The notes under the pieces were generated by a model. It made no database searches and was not told the DNA's origin. It saw only the letters and a program-made list of their open reading frames with translations. DNA of 33,598 nt from Bacillota bacterium. GTDB lineage: Bacteria; Bacillota; Clostridia; Lachnospirales; Lachnospiraceae. The DNA lies in the NCBI GenBank assembly GCA_023411225.1, contig JAEYPA010000160.1:1-33598 (forward strand). The letters are read 5' to 3'. The translations under genes and the position numbers were made by a program. Position 1 is the first letter of the stretch; every line of letters begins with the position of its first letter. Shown piece by piece: positions 15,628-22,451 of this stretch.

Positions 15628-16710
15628 TTAAACAGCTACTAAAACTACAGCCGCTGCTCCCCCAGTTTGTACTATCAGATAAGTGACTCCTACTATGACT
15701 ACAGCTGTTAAAATAACCTTTCCAACTTCTTCCCAATCAATATCCGGTATTTGACAGGTATATGGCGACTCTACGGTAACTGGTACAGGAAGTGGCTTCC
15801 AATTAGAATTACCACTTTGCTTCATTCCTATAGCAGATGTCACACTCCCGCCTTCTATATTGGTCTTAATAGAATATTCCATATATACAGAAGACCCCCA
15901 GTTACTAAGGCCGGAACTTGCTGTATATGTAGTATTGCCTATGGTAACCGAACTGGACAATGCCATAGAGCCAGTGCTATTGATTGTCACGTAATTGTTC
16001 CCATTTTCATCTAAGTTTACTTTAGATGAAAACCCTTTAAAATCTAATCGTTGATCATTAATTGCATTATTTACAGTAAGATTTATGGCACCGTTAACTG
16101 CTGCTGAATTCTTATAGTAAACACAGGTACCTGGACCTATAGGAATCTCAAGTGTCTCTCCTACACTTACATTTGGCGCCACCTTTGTAAGCATGTCAAC
16201 ATAACCGTCCAAAATAGTCTGCATGGTTGCAGGATTCATGTTTTGCGCTTCCTGTTCACTTAGTCCATCCCCTGCTATCTTTTCAAGCGCATCACTTTCA
16301 GTGAGATACTGTTGTATAGCCTCCTTAAGTTTTGGGCCTACATATGTTGGTGTAAATAATTTCGCTGTAGGATTGATTGTGGTAGCCAAGGCTTTTATAT
16401 TTTTGTTATACCCCTGCAAATTAAGCATCAGGGCTGTAAACCTTGAGAAATAGTTCGTACTGATATGATTGACATCTGTAAATATCTTCTCGATGTCACC
16501 AGCTGTAGTATTGTTCTTATCTATAACCTTTTTGTGATAAGCGGTAATGTCATTCACATAATCTTGAACATCCAGATTGCCACACCATGCACTGATATCA
16601 AGCCATCTGTCACCAAACCAGTCGGTAAAACTACACCATTTATCATCTTCCACTTCTTTGACCAATTCCAAAAGTTCCTTTTTTGCATTATCAGTAAAGT
16701 CTCGTTTCAT
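15628..16710 (-). CDS. Trp-motif protein with C-terminal membrane helix, copy C (360 aa)
   Basis: ATG at 16710 with GGGGGAG about 6 nt upstream. The stop codon of the coiled-coil gene touches this ribosome binding site. Paralogue of the 372-aa protein: the Trp cluster (W25, W31, W36, W42; DKWCSFTDWFGDRWLDISAW) and the helix DITAYHKKVIDKNNTT are almost identical. The beta-rich middle (EIPIGPGTCVYYKN, DFKGFSSKVNLDE, SSVTIGNTTYTA) is less so. It ends in a hydrophobic segment (about 329-360, VILTAVVIVGVTYLIV then GGAAAVVLVAV) without the charged tail of the other copy. No signal peptide. It sits between a YwqH-like coiled-coil gene and a lipoprotein gene, the neighbourhood where LXG-type type VII substrates are often found. 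Function unknown; secretion substrate or membrane adaptor are the main options. Confidence 0.88.
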   Translation of the reverse strand: MKRDFTDNAKKELLELVKEVEDDKWCSFTDWFGDRWLDISAWCGNLDVQDYVNDITAYHKKVIDKNNTTAGDIEKIFTDVNHISTNYFSRFTALMLNLQGYNKNIKALATTINPTAKLFTPTYVGPKLKEAIQQYLTESDALEKIAGDGLSEQEAQNMNPATMQTILDGYVDMLTKVAPNVSVGETLEIPIGPGTCVYYKNSAAVNGAINLTVNNAINDQRLDFKGFSSKVNLDENGNNYVTINSTGSMALSSSVTIGNTTYTASSGLSNWGSSVYMEYSIKTNIEGGSVTSAIGMKQSGNSNWKPLPVPVTVESPYTCQIPDIDWEEVGKVILTAVVIVGVTYLIVQTGGAAAVVLVAV

Positions 16711-16721
16711 GATATCTCCCC

Positions 16722-17147
16722 CTACTTTTTAGAATTTAGCCTAGAAATCTCTTCCCATAGACGGTTATTGCTGCTTTGCAGACTACTTATACTAGAATTA
16801 TAGGAACTAATCTTTTCTTGTAGTTGCCCAATTTTAGTGGTTATCTTTCTATTGGCCTCATTGGGACCATTGTAAGCTTTCTGAAACTCTTTTCCATCCA
16901 ATAAAGTAGACATGCCTGAGTAATAGTTGGTGTAAATCTTATTACGATTTACCGTATTCGTAATTTGATTGAGTCGTTTCTTTCTTGTAACCTGTTCCTT
17001 TCCAAACTCTTCTTGCATCTTAATGAACTTACTCTTTAACGTGTCCAGCTCTTGAATCTTTTTCTTTAAGTCTGCAATTCGTGCCCTATACTCACTGATT
17101 TGATTATTATTACTTTGGATACTAGCACGCAACGATGATTCAGACAT
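16722..17147 (-). CDS. Coiled-coil protein, YwqH/DUF5082-like
   Basis: 141 aa, ATG at 17147 with GGGAGG about 7 nt upstream. Two long helices, each with coiled-coil heptads (SEYRARIADLKKKIQELDTL at the start; ITTKIGQLQEKISSYNSSIS at the end), joined by a segment with YTNYYSGMSTLLDGKEFQKA. Size, helical hairpin layout and position before a larger substrate-like gene match the DUF5082 (YwqH-like) proteins that accompany LXG substrates of type VII secretion; assignment is by eye. No signal peptide or transmembrane helix. It is the first gene of operon C and probably forms a complex with the protein encoded next. Confidence 0.8.
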   Translation of the reverse strand: MSESSLRASIQSNNNQISEYRARIADLKKKIQELDTLKSKFIKMQEEFGKEQVTRKKRLNQITNTVNRNKIYTNYYSGMSTLLDGKEFQKAYNGPNEANRKITTKIGQLQEKISSYNSSISSLQSSNNRLWEEISRLNSKK

Positions 17148-17189
17148 ATATTTCCTCCCCTATGATTGCTTATACAGCCTTTTAATAAC

Positions 17190-17218
17190 AGTTTACATCT
17201 TCTGGAAATCTTAGTCAA
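17190..17218 (-). promoter_or_regulatory. Promoter of operon C
   Basis: Minus strand TTGACT (17213-17218), 17-bp spacer, TAAACT (17190-17195), about 45 bp before the coiled-coil gene. The -35 is the same as that of the WXG100 promoter. Confidence 0.65.
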
Positions 17219-17280
17219 TTATTTATATTTATATCTGTATAGTAATATAGGCTATCGTGGAGTTAATATGTCGCAATGTA

Positions 17281-17310
17281 TTGACATATTATGGGAATAT
17301 ACACTAAAAT
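17281..17310 (+). promoter_or_regulatory. Probable rightward promoter before the 95-aa gene
   Basis: TTGACA (17281-17286), 18-bp spacer, TAAAAT (17305-17310). It is the only good rightward promoter in the gap 17148-17511, diverges from the operon C promoter, and leaves a leader of about 200 nt. That leader holds no complete gene, only a 13-codon ORF at 17408 and a short open stretch in frame with the 95-aa gene that ends at a stop at 17470. Confidence 0.6.
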
Positions 17311-17511
17311 ATATACTATTATATAGTTATTACGTCTTAGATATCTGATTTTGATTTATAGGACTTATAGGATAGGCAGCAAATTGTATAAAGGGGATGG
17401 AGTGGTTATGAATATAATGTTATCTATGCCGATGTGCGTAAGGATGTAAGGTCGACTATTAGCATCTAAACCTCTGACAAAACTATTGCAAAGCACGTTT
17501 TAGACTATATT

Positions 17512-17799
17512 ATGTCTGCAAAGAATAAAAGCCTTGATTCATTAACTACTAAAGAACAGGATATTCTGCAAAAAGTTCAAAAAGCTTATGAATTATCTTT
17601 GCAAGGTGCAGTTAATGAGGCTGCAAGCGATGTATATGGGGGCATAACAAATAATATCATTCATGGCACTTATGGACATTGGGGTTACTATGCAACCTGC
17701 AATAAGAAAGCCATGAACGCTTTCATTAAACGGTTTCCTAATGCCAAAAAGTTTTTGGATGAAATGGCAGAGTCTATGGCCACTAGAGGGGAGAAATAA
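17512..17799 (+). CDS. 95-aa protein, probably the C-terminal remnant of a larger gene
   Basis: The ATG at 17512 has no ribosome binding site (CACGTTTTAGACTATATT precedes it). The same frame continues upstream with plausible coding sequence (TSDKTIAKHVLDYI) to a stop at 17470, and again before it (YNVIYADVRKDVRSTISI). The visible part is mostly helical with an aromatic/His-rich patch, HGTYGHWGYYATCNKKAMNA. I do not recognise the family. Its stop overlaps the ATG of the lipoprotein by one base. A truncated effector C-terminus followed by its immunity lipoprotein is one reading; a short ordinary gene read from a weak start is the other. The location beside a type VII-like locus favours the first but does not prove it. 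Confidence 0.5.
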   Translation: MSAKNKSLDSLTTKEQDILQKVQKAYELSLQGAVNEAASDVYGGITNNIIHGTYGHWGYYATCNKKAMNAFIKRFPNAKKFLDEMAESMATRGEK

Positions 17800-18491
17800 T
17801 GTTAAAGAAATTTTCTATAATTGTTATGCTAGGTATGTTAGGAATATCAATAATAGCTTGTTCAAAAGGAGAAAATGGCATGGAAATAAAAAAAATACCA
17901 CTAATCACTGAAAGTGAACTGATTAAAATGGCATCACTCGAGGAGAAGGATTATAAAGAGGTGGATCTTAATGCATTTATTGCATACTCTGAATTGACTT
18001 CTGAGAGCGTAAAGGATGAAAATATCAAGGAACTTCTACAGGCATATGAAAAAGAGGCAAAAGTAAATGATGTTACATACATGTTTGATGATTCCAGTCA
18101 TAATAGAAAGTCTGATTATCTCAACGGAATTAAGAGAATTGGCTTTTATATGAATATAAATACTTCTACAAAGAGTATTTTGTGGGATCTAGTGAAAAAT
18201 AAAAAATATTTCTCTAAAAACTCCTATATTTTTTCAAGTTTGAGTTCGGCAGAGGCAACGCCTATTACTAAGGAAGAGATTAATCAGTTTTTAATATCTT
18301 TACGTGACGCGAAAGTTTTTGAATGGGATAGCGATACTTCCGGTGCTGATGAGTTGGAGGATTATCAAACTTTTGAATTCGTTGTTGAGTATAAAGACAA
18401 TACATTTTTTAGAGTCCGCTTTAGTGGCGTATTATCAGAAATAACACCAGATAATTTTGATGATGTTACCCCAAAATTGTTTTCCGAGTAA
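17799..18491 (+). CDS. Lipoprotein, unknown family (possible immunity protein)
   Basis: 230 aa. The ATG at 17799 overlaps the previous stop (TAATG) and has GGGGAG about 5 nt upstream. Signal peptide MLKKFSIIVMLGMLGISIIA with lipobox I-I-A-C (Cys 21). The mature part is acidic and alpha-beta in appearance: ITESELIKMASLEEKDYKEV, GIKRIGFYMNINTSTKSILW, TKEEINQFLISLRDAKVFEW, FEFVVEYKDNTFFRVRFSG. It is unrelated to the three-copy lipoprotein family. It should be attached to the outer membrane face. Overlap with the 95-aa gene implies joint production. An immunity role is inference from arrangement only. Confidence 0.85.
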   Translation: MLKKFSIIVMLGMLGISIIACSKGENGMEIKKIPLITESELIKMASLEEKDYKEVDLNAFIAYSELTSESVKDENIKELLQAYEKEAKVNDVTYMFDDSSHNRKSDYLNGIKRIGFYMNINTSTKSILWDLVKNKKYFSKNSYIFSSLSSAEATPITKEEINQFLISLRDAKVFEWDSDTSGADELEDYQTFEFVVEYKDNTFFRVRFSGVLSEITPDNFDDVTPKLFSE

Positions 18492-18495
18492 AAAA

Positions 18496-18535
18496 GAAGC
18501 CTTCAATCCCTTCCATTCAAGGGATTGAAGGCTTC
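18496..18535 (-). terminator. Strong terminator between convergent operons
   Basis: Perfect 17-bp stem (18496-18512 with 18519-18535; core CTTCAATCCC/GGGATTGAAG), 6-nt loop. The minus strand continues into TTTTTT, so it ends the leftward ABC operon. The stem begins only 5 bp after the lipoprotein stop and may also stop the rightward transcript. Confidence 0.92.
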
Positions 18536-18567
18536 CTATATAAAAACTATCTTACAAAGCAGTTCTG

Positions 18568-18753
18568 TCAGTCTTTCCTTCTTCTTTTGCGAGTTATATG
18601 AAATAGATTGGAGACCAGCGTACACCCCAGTGCAATACTAAGAAACCAATTGCTATTCTTATCCGCAAAGATAGCAATACAAAGAAAGATAATGCCTGTA
18701 AGTGAAAATACTAGTCCTGCAATCATCAATAGACGATTTACTCTTTTACTCAT
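18568..18753 (-). CDS. Small two-helix membrane protein of the ABC operon
   Basis: 61 aa, ATG at 18753 with GGAGGAGGG about 6 nt upstream, 29 bp after the permease stop. Two hydrophobic helices (LLMIAGLVFSLTGIIFLCIA and WFLSIALGCTLVSNLFHI) and a basic tail (TRKRRRKD). The strong site and operon position support it as a real gene. No named family recognised; perhaps an accessory subunit of the exporter. Confidence 0.75.
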   Translation of the reverse strand: MSKRVNRLLMIAGLVFSLTGIIFLCIAIFADKNSNWFLSIALGCTLVSNLFHITRKRRRKD

Positions 18754-18782
18754 ATCGTACCCTCCTCCAATCTATTATCTTT

Positions 18783-19976
18783 TTATAATGGCAAGTCTTT
18801 CTTCTTAAATCGCACAAAGCCAATTACATAGCAGACAACTGCGATTCCAAAAAGGACTGCAAACTTCCACACAAAAGAATCATCCACAGAGTCCGTTCCT
18901 ACGGTTTCAATGGCGGTAATATCATATAGCCCTACCAAAGTAAGCTTATTAAAGATACCAAGCTCTTCCACGCCCATGCCTAAGTTGACCATATTATCTG
19001 AGCCAAACATTCCAAGTAAGGAGGCCAAGAAGAACCATACAGCAAGTCCTCCGCCAAATGCCATGGACTTACTGCTTCGATTAAAGAAGCAACTACCCAT
19101 ATAACAAAGGGCTCCTACTGCTTCCACTAATAGGTACATTCCAAGATAGAGATATAGGTTTTCCAACACGGAAGGGTCCCCAAACAAAATCCACGAGGAT
19201 ACAATACGAGAAATACATACTATGGTAAGAATCACAAGTGGTGATACCATCATAAATACCGCCTGGGTAATGGCAACTGCCGATCGTTTCGTTGGGGTAG
19301 AAAGCACATATGCCATAGAGCCACTGTCCACTTGGCTGGCAATCAGGGAATTGGCCACAATGACGATAAATAAAAAGATTGGCAAAAGCCCCATTACGGT
19401 AAAATACATGGTATTCATTAACGCCGTGGTATCCATTTTACTTAAGTTTTTAACCAAATCAGGATTAACTCCCATGGTCTCTAACAAGGTTTGCATCATG
19501 TCATCAACACTTAATTCCCCACCATCAAAGCAACCTTTGGTATTACCAAGGGCATATACATATTGAAACTGACGTACATAGGTGTCTATGGAGGTGTCTG
19601 TATCCTCTAGTACCTTTGCCGCTTTAGCAAACTTGTCACTGCTAAAATCATTTTCAGACTGCTTCGATATCATGGCAAACACCTGGTCATAGGCCGCATG
19701 ATCCTTGGTAGTTGTAAAATCTTCATAGGAAAGCTTAGCTCCTGACTGCTCATTATAAGAAGCAATGCCATATAGATGAGAATAAAAGTCTGCCTGAGCT
19801 TCCTGTACCTCATCTTCCACTCCCGAGGTATCTATGACGCTGTTAGCAAAATTTATTACACTGGTCAGCATGCACATAATCAGAGCAACCACCACCGCTA
19901 AAATCCAGTTTGCCTTCACATTTTGTTTCATAAGAGGTCCTGAAAAAAACCTCGTTGCTTTATTATCTGCCAGCAT
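18783..19976 (-). CDS. ABC-2 type exporter permease
   Basis: 397 aa. The ATG at 19976 has AAAGGAG about 9 nt upstream, all inside the 3' end of the ATPase gene (14-nt overlap); a TTG at 19997 is less likely. One N-terminal transmembrane helix (ILAVVVALIMCMLTSVINFA) is followed by a large external loop of about 140 residues. Then come five more helices (TVMGLLPIFLFIVIVANSLI, LVILTIVCISRIVSSWIL, YLGMYLLVEAVGALCYMGSC, LAVWFFLASLLGMF, FAVLFGIAVVCYVIGFVRF). DSGSMAYVLSTPTKR is the usual ABC-2 cytoplasmic coupling segment. Energy comes from the two ATPases encoded upstream. The substrate is unknown; lipid, peptide or antibiotic export are common for this type. Confidence 0.9.
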   Translation of the reverse strand: MLADNKATRFFSGPLMKQNVKANWILAVVVALIMCMLTSVINFANSVIDTSGVEDEVQEAQADFYSHLYGIASYNEQSGAKLSYEDFTTTKDHAAYDQVFAMISKQSENDFSSDKFAKAAKVLEDTDTSIDTYVRQFQYVYALGNTKGCFDGGELSVDDMMQTLLETMGVNPDLVKNLSKMDTTALMNTMYFTVMGLLPIFLFIVIVANSLIASQVDSGSMAYVLSTPTKRSAVAITQAVFMMVSPLVILTIVCISRIVSSWILFGDPSVLENLYLYLGMYLLVEAVGALCYMGSCFFNRSSKSMAFGGGLAVWFFLASLLGMFGSDNMVNLGMGVEELGIFNKLTLVGLYDITAIETVGTDSVDDSFVWKFAVLFGIAVVCYVIGFVRFKKKDLPL

Positions 19977-20886
19977 TCTCTTTTTCTCCTTTCTCAAATA
20001 CTGTTATAAAGCGATTCTTTAGTGTGTCATGTTCCTCTGACAAGGAGGAGACCTTGTAATTCTTTAGAATGGATAATATGTGCTTTGTGTCCTTCATTGG
20101 AAATATCATTTTTAAGGTATTAGAAGCCGTCTCTTCTATCCCATAGAAAGACCCACATCTACTCTTTACATGGTCTAGATCTACCGGATTTACAAAGGTA
20201 ACATAAAAGGTCTTCATAGCCTTATGGCGTAACTCATACACATCCATCAAATCAAAGAGATGGCCATCTTTTATCATGGCTGCCTTATCACAGACCTCCT
20301 CAATCTCTTCAAAGATATGGCTAGACATAAATATGGTCTTTCCCTTTGCCTTTTCCTCCCGAATCAAATCTAAGAATACGTCTCGCATGAGAGGGTCCAG
20401 ACCTGTCGTAGGCTCATCTAAGATTAAGATTTCCTTATCTCCCATAAGTGCAGCAACTAGTGCTGTCTTCTGCTTCATCCCTTTACTCATTCGCTTCAGA
20501 TTCGCAGTTGGATCCAGCTGAAATCGACTAATTAATTCATTCATATAGGTATAATCCGTAACACCCAGGTATTCTGCCTGGGATTTTAAAAATACTGAGC
20601 CAGTCGCTAACCGTGGAAAGGCGATTTCACCAGGAACGTAGCTGACATACCTCTTGATTTCCACGGATTTCTTCCAGGAATCCATGCCTAATATGCTTAC
20701 TTCTCCATAATCTGGGCGAATAAAGCCCATCATATTACGAATGGTAGTTGTTTTCCCGGAGCCGTTGGTTCCAATAAAACCATAGACTTCTCCACGTTTT
20801 ACTTCTAGGCTAATATCAAAAATTCCTCTACTATTCCCATAATCCTTAGTCAGATTCTTTATCTCAATGACTGTTTCCTTCATCAT
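19963..20886 (-). CDS. ABC transporter ATPase 2 of the exporter operon
   Basis: 307 aa. ATG at 20886 overlaps the stop of the first ATPase (ATGATG, 4-nt overlap) and has GAGGGGG about 6 nt upstream. Walker A GTNGSGKTTTIRNMMGF, signature MSKGMKQKTAL, Walker B ILILDEPTTGLDPLMRD, switch His SSHIFEEIEEVCD. The last 100 residues form the C-terminal regulatory extension (VTFVNPVDLDHVKSRC). About half identical to the ATPase at 20883-21794 by eye, with insertions in the same places, so the two arose by duplication. A heterodimer driving the single permease is the simplest model. Confidence 0.95.
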   Translation of the reverse strand: MMKETVIEIKNLTKDYGNSRGIFDISLEVKRGEVYGFIGTNGSGKTTTIRNMMGFIRPDYGEVSILGMDSWKKSVEIKRYVSYVPGEIAFPRLATGSVFLKSQAEYLGVTDYTYMNELISRFQLDPTANLKRMSKGMKQKTALVAALMGDKEILILDEPTTGLDPLMRDVFLDLIREEKAKGKTIFMSSHIFEEIEEVCDKAAMIKDGHLFDLMDVYELRHKAMKTFYVTFVNPVDLDHVKSRCGSFYGIEETASNTLKMIFPMKDTKHILSILKNYKVSSLSEEHDTLKNRFITVFEKGEKENAGR

Positions 20887-21794
20887 CGTACCCCCTCAAA
20901 GGTCCGTTCTTCCTTATAGAACTGCATAAAATAATCCTCTAAAGTAAACGGAATCTCCTGAAAATCGGTAACGTTAAGCTCTGCAATATCATTAATAAGT
21001 TGATTAACCTCTTCTTTTTGTACCGTCACTCTGGCTCTTAACTTGCCAGGGTTTTTTGACGTGAACTGATAAGGCATATCGGTAAAGATCTTATAGGACT
21101 CTTTATCTAAAAAGGTGACACGATATATCTTCTGACTACGATTATTAAGCTCTGATGCCTCAAAATCTGCTTCAATCTTACCATCCTTAATAATGGAAAT
21201 GCGATCGCAAGTTGCATCTATCTCATGAAAGATATGGGAGGAAAGCAGGATTGTTTTATTTCTGGCCTTTTCTGACAATACGTACTGGATGAAGATCTGT
21301 TGCATAATTGGGTCCAATCCTGAAGTTGGCTCATCTAGAATCAGAATATCCGGATCGTGCATAAATGCCGTCACCACTGCAAGTTTTCGTTTCACTCCAA
21401 GGCTCATCTGGTGAATGTCCATAGCTGGATCTAACTCAAATCGATCAAGCAATTCCTTCAGATAGCGGTCATCCTGCATCTTACGCATCTTCTTCATCAT
21501 AGTTAAAAATTCCACACCAGTTAAGCCCCTTGGCAGGGCAACCTCTCCCGGAAGATAGCCTACTGTGTTCTTTAGGTTTGCCGCATATTGCCAGCTATCT
21601 AATCCTGCAATGGAACACTTTCCCCTCTGTGGCTTAGAAAAGCCCATCAAATGGCGAATTGTAGTTGTCTTCCCGGCACCATTGGGTCCAAGAAAGCCGA
21701 AACATTCACCTTCTTTCACATAGATTGAAACATCAAATACTCCTCGGCCACTTCCGTAGTCTTTGGTAAGATGACTTACTTCAATTACCGACAT
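20883..21794 (-). CDS. ABC transporter ATPase 1 of the exporter operon
   Basis: 303 aa, ATG at 21794 with AGGAG about 8 nt upstream. Walker A GPNGAGKTTTIRHLMGF, signature MSLGVKRKLAVV, Walker B ILILDEPTSGLDPIMQQ, switch His SSHIFHEIDATCD. C-terminal extension ends FTLEDYFMQFYKEE. First gene of the operon, followed by ATPase 2, the permease and the small membrane protein. CcmA/YhaQ-type DRA-like exporter ATPase. No regulator lies in the operon. Confidence 0.95.
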   Translation of the reverse strand: MSVIEVSHLTKDYGSGRGVFDVSIYVKEGECFGFLGPNGAGKTTTIRHLMGFSKPQRGKCSIAGLDSWQYAANLKNTVGYLPGEVALPRGLTGVEFLTMMKKMRKMQDDRYLKELLDRFELDPAMDIHQMSLGVKRKLAVVTAFMHDPDILILDEPTSGLDPIMQQIFIQYVLSEKARNKTILLSSHIFHEIDATCDRISIIKDGKIEADFEASELNNRSQKIYRVTFLDKESYKIFTDMPYQFTSKNPGKLRARVTVQKEEVNQLINDIAELNVTDFQEIPFTLEDYFMQFYKEERTFEGVR

Positions 21795-21847
21795 GACATC
21801 GTCTCCTAACTTGTAATGCTTTCTTTAACAACCTGTTTCTGATATGA

Positions 21848-21876
21848 ACTATAACATAGAAATTCTTAATCATCAA
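21848..21876 (-). promoter_or_regulatory. Promoter of the ABC exporter operon
   Basis: Minus strand TTGATG (21871-21876), 17-bp spacer, TATAGT (21848-21853) with an extended -10 TG (TGTTATAGT). About 53 bp upstream of ATPase 1. Confidence 0.75.
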
Positions 21877-21960
21877 TCGACAAAAAGTCTATTTTTGCTG
21901 AATGATTGGAACTCAATACAAAATGTGAAGATAATGTTACTAAAATCCTAACATAAAAGT

Positions 21961-21984
21961 AGCCTCCATCCTATGATGGAGACT
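21961..21984. terminator. Probable bidirectional terminator
   Basis: 10-bp stem AGCCTCCATC / GATGGAGACT (one G-U pair), 4-nt loop CTAT. The minus strand continues ACTTTTATG, the + strand TCTTCCCTTATA. It lies 43 bp beyond the end of the broken DUF2500-type gene. Confidence 0.65.
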
Positions 21985-22026
21985 TCTTCCCTTATATTCC
22001 TCTATATAATTAAATGTGGCTTCCTA

Positions 22027-22296
22027 TCAATATATTCTTTTAAATTCAAGATAACGCGACCCTTGAAACGTCAATTAGCCTCTGTCTCCTTCTGCCAACA
22101 TGCCATACTCACTGCCATCAACCTGCAACTCCATTCGCCTTGAAATAATTGTCGCATCTACAGTAAGTCTTGGAGAATGATTATTTTTGTTCCAGGTCAT
22201 AAGACCTTTTACAATAACAAATATAATACCCCCTATCACTATCCCAAAGATAATAAAAAAGATTATGCTGAAACCAGCGAAAGGAAAAGAATCCAT
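22027..22296 (-). pseudogene. Broken DUF2500-type membrane gene (internal deletion plus stop)
   Basis: The frame from ATG 22296 gives one transmembrane helix (FIIFGIVIGGIIFVIVKGLM), then WNKNNHSPRLTVDATIISRR and directly MELQVDGSEYGMLAEGDRG, then TAA (22075-22077). Past that stop the same frame reads LTFQGSRYLEFKRIY to a TGA at 22027. From my memory of DUF2500 proteins, the RLTV-A-I/V segment is followed by about 25-40 residues (often His-rich, then TYYVTFEVESGDR) before MEF-V-GSEYGML, and GDxG is followed by [KQ]LTFQGTRYLGF. So the gene appears to have lost its middle in frame, and a Lys/Gln codon became TAA. The start also lacks a clear ribosome binding site. Probably dead. Confidence 0.75.
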
Positions 22297-22347
22297 GCCA
22301 TTATTAAAGGATATTCATCCACAAGTCTTGGTGGTGCATGATAAAAG

Positions 22348-22398
22348 CAGGGAGTATCACACTGGCTGATTATCATCAGTCAGGGCGAATGCTCCCTG
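22348..22398 (-). terminator. Terminator of the 2261-aa protein gene
   Basis: Long interrupted hairpin: outer arms CAGGGAGTAT (22348-22357) and ATGCTCCCTG (22389-22398), inner arms CTGGCTGAT and ATCAGTCAG. On the minus strand it is followed by CTTTTATC. It lies 54 bp after the stop of the giant gene. Confidence 0.8.
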
Positions 22399-22451
22399 TT
22401 TCATTACTAATACTCACTAACTATGTAATTACGATCCCATAGCCTCAGCTA

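Larger units (their letters stand above)
7639..17147 (-). repeat. Duplicated gene block (InlB, lipoprotein and Trp-motif paralogues)
   Basis: Paralogues inside this stretch: InlB-repeat proteins at 7639 and 12588 (including about 90 bp of upstream promoter DNA), lipoproteins at 9703, 11949 and 15035, and Trp-motif membrane proteins at 10790 and 15628. The InlB 3' ends are close to identical at the DNA level, while the lipoproteins and Trp-motif proteins have clearly diverged. The WXG100, coiled-coil and PsbP-like genes are single-copy. Confidence 0.8.

Noticed and set aside
15614..15736. Longer N-terminus for lipoprotein C
   Set aside because: The extra 41 residues overlap the Trp-motif gene in another frame, would bury the signal peptide, and have no ribosome binding site.
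17408..17449. 13-codon ORF in the leader of the 95-aa gene
   Set aside because: It has GGAG at a fair distance but no recognisable peptide pattern or attenuator structure. It may be part of the decayed upstream gene.
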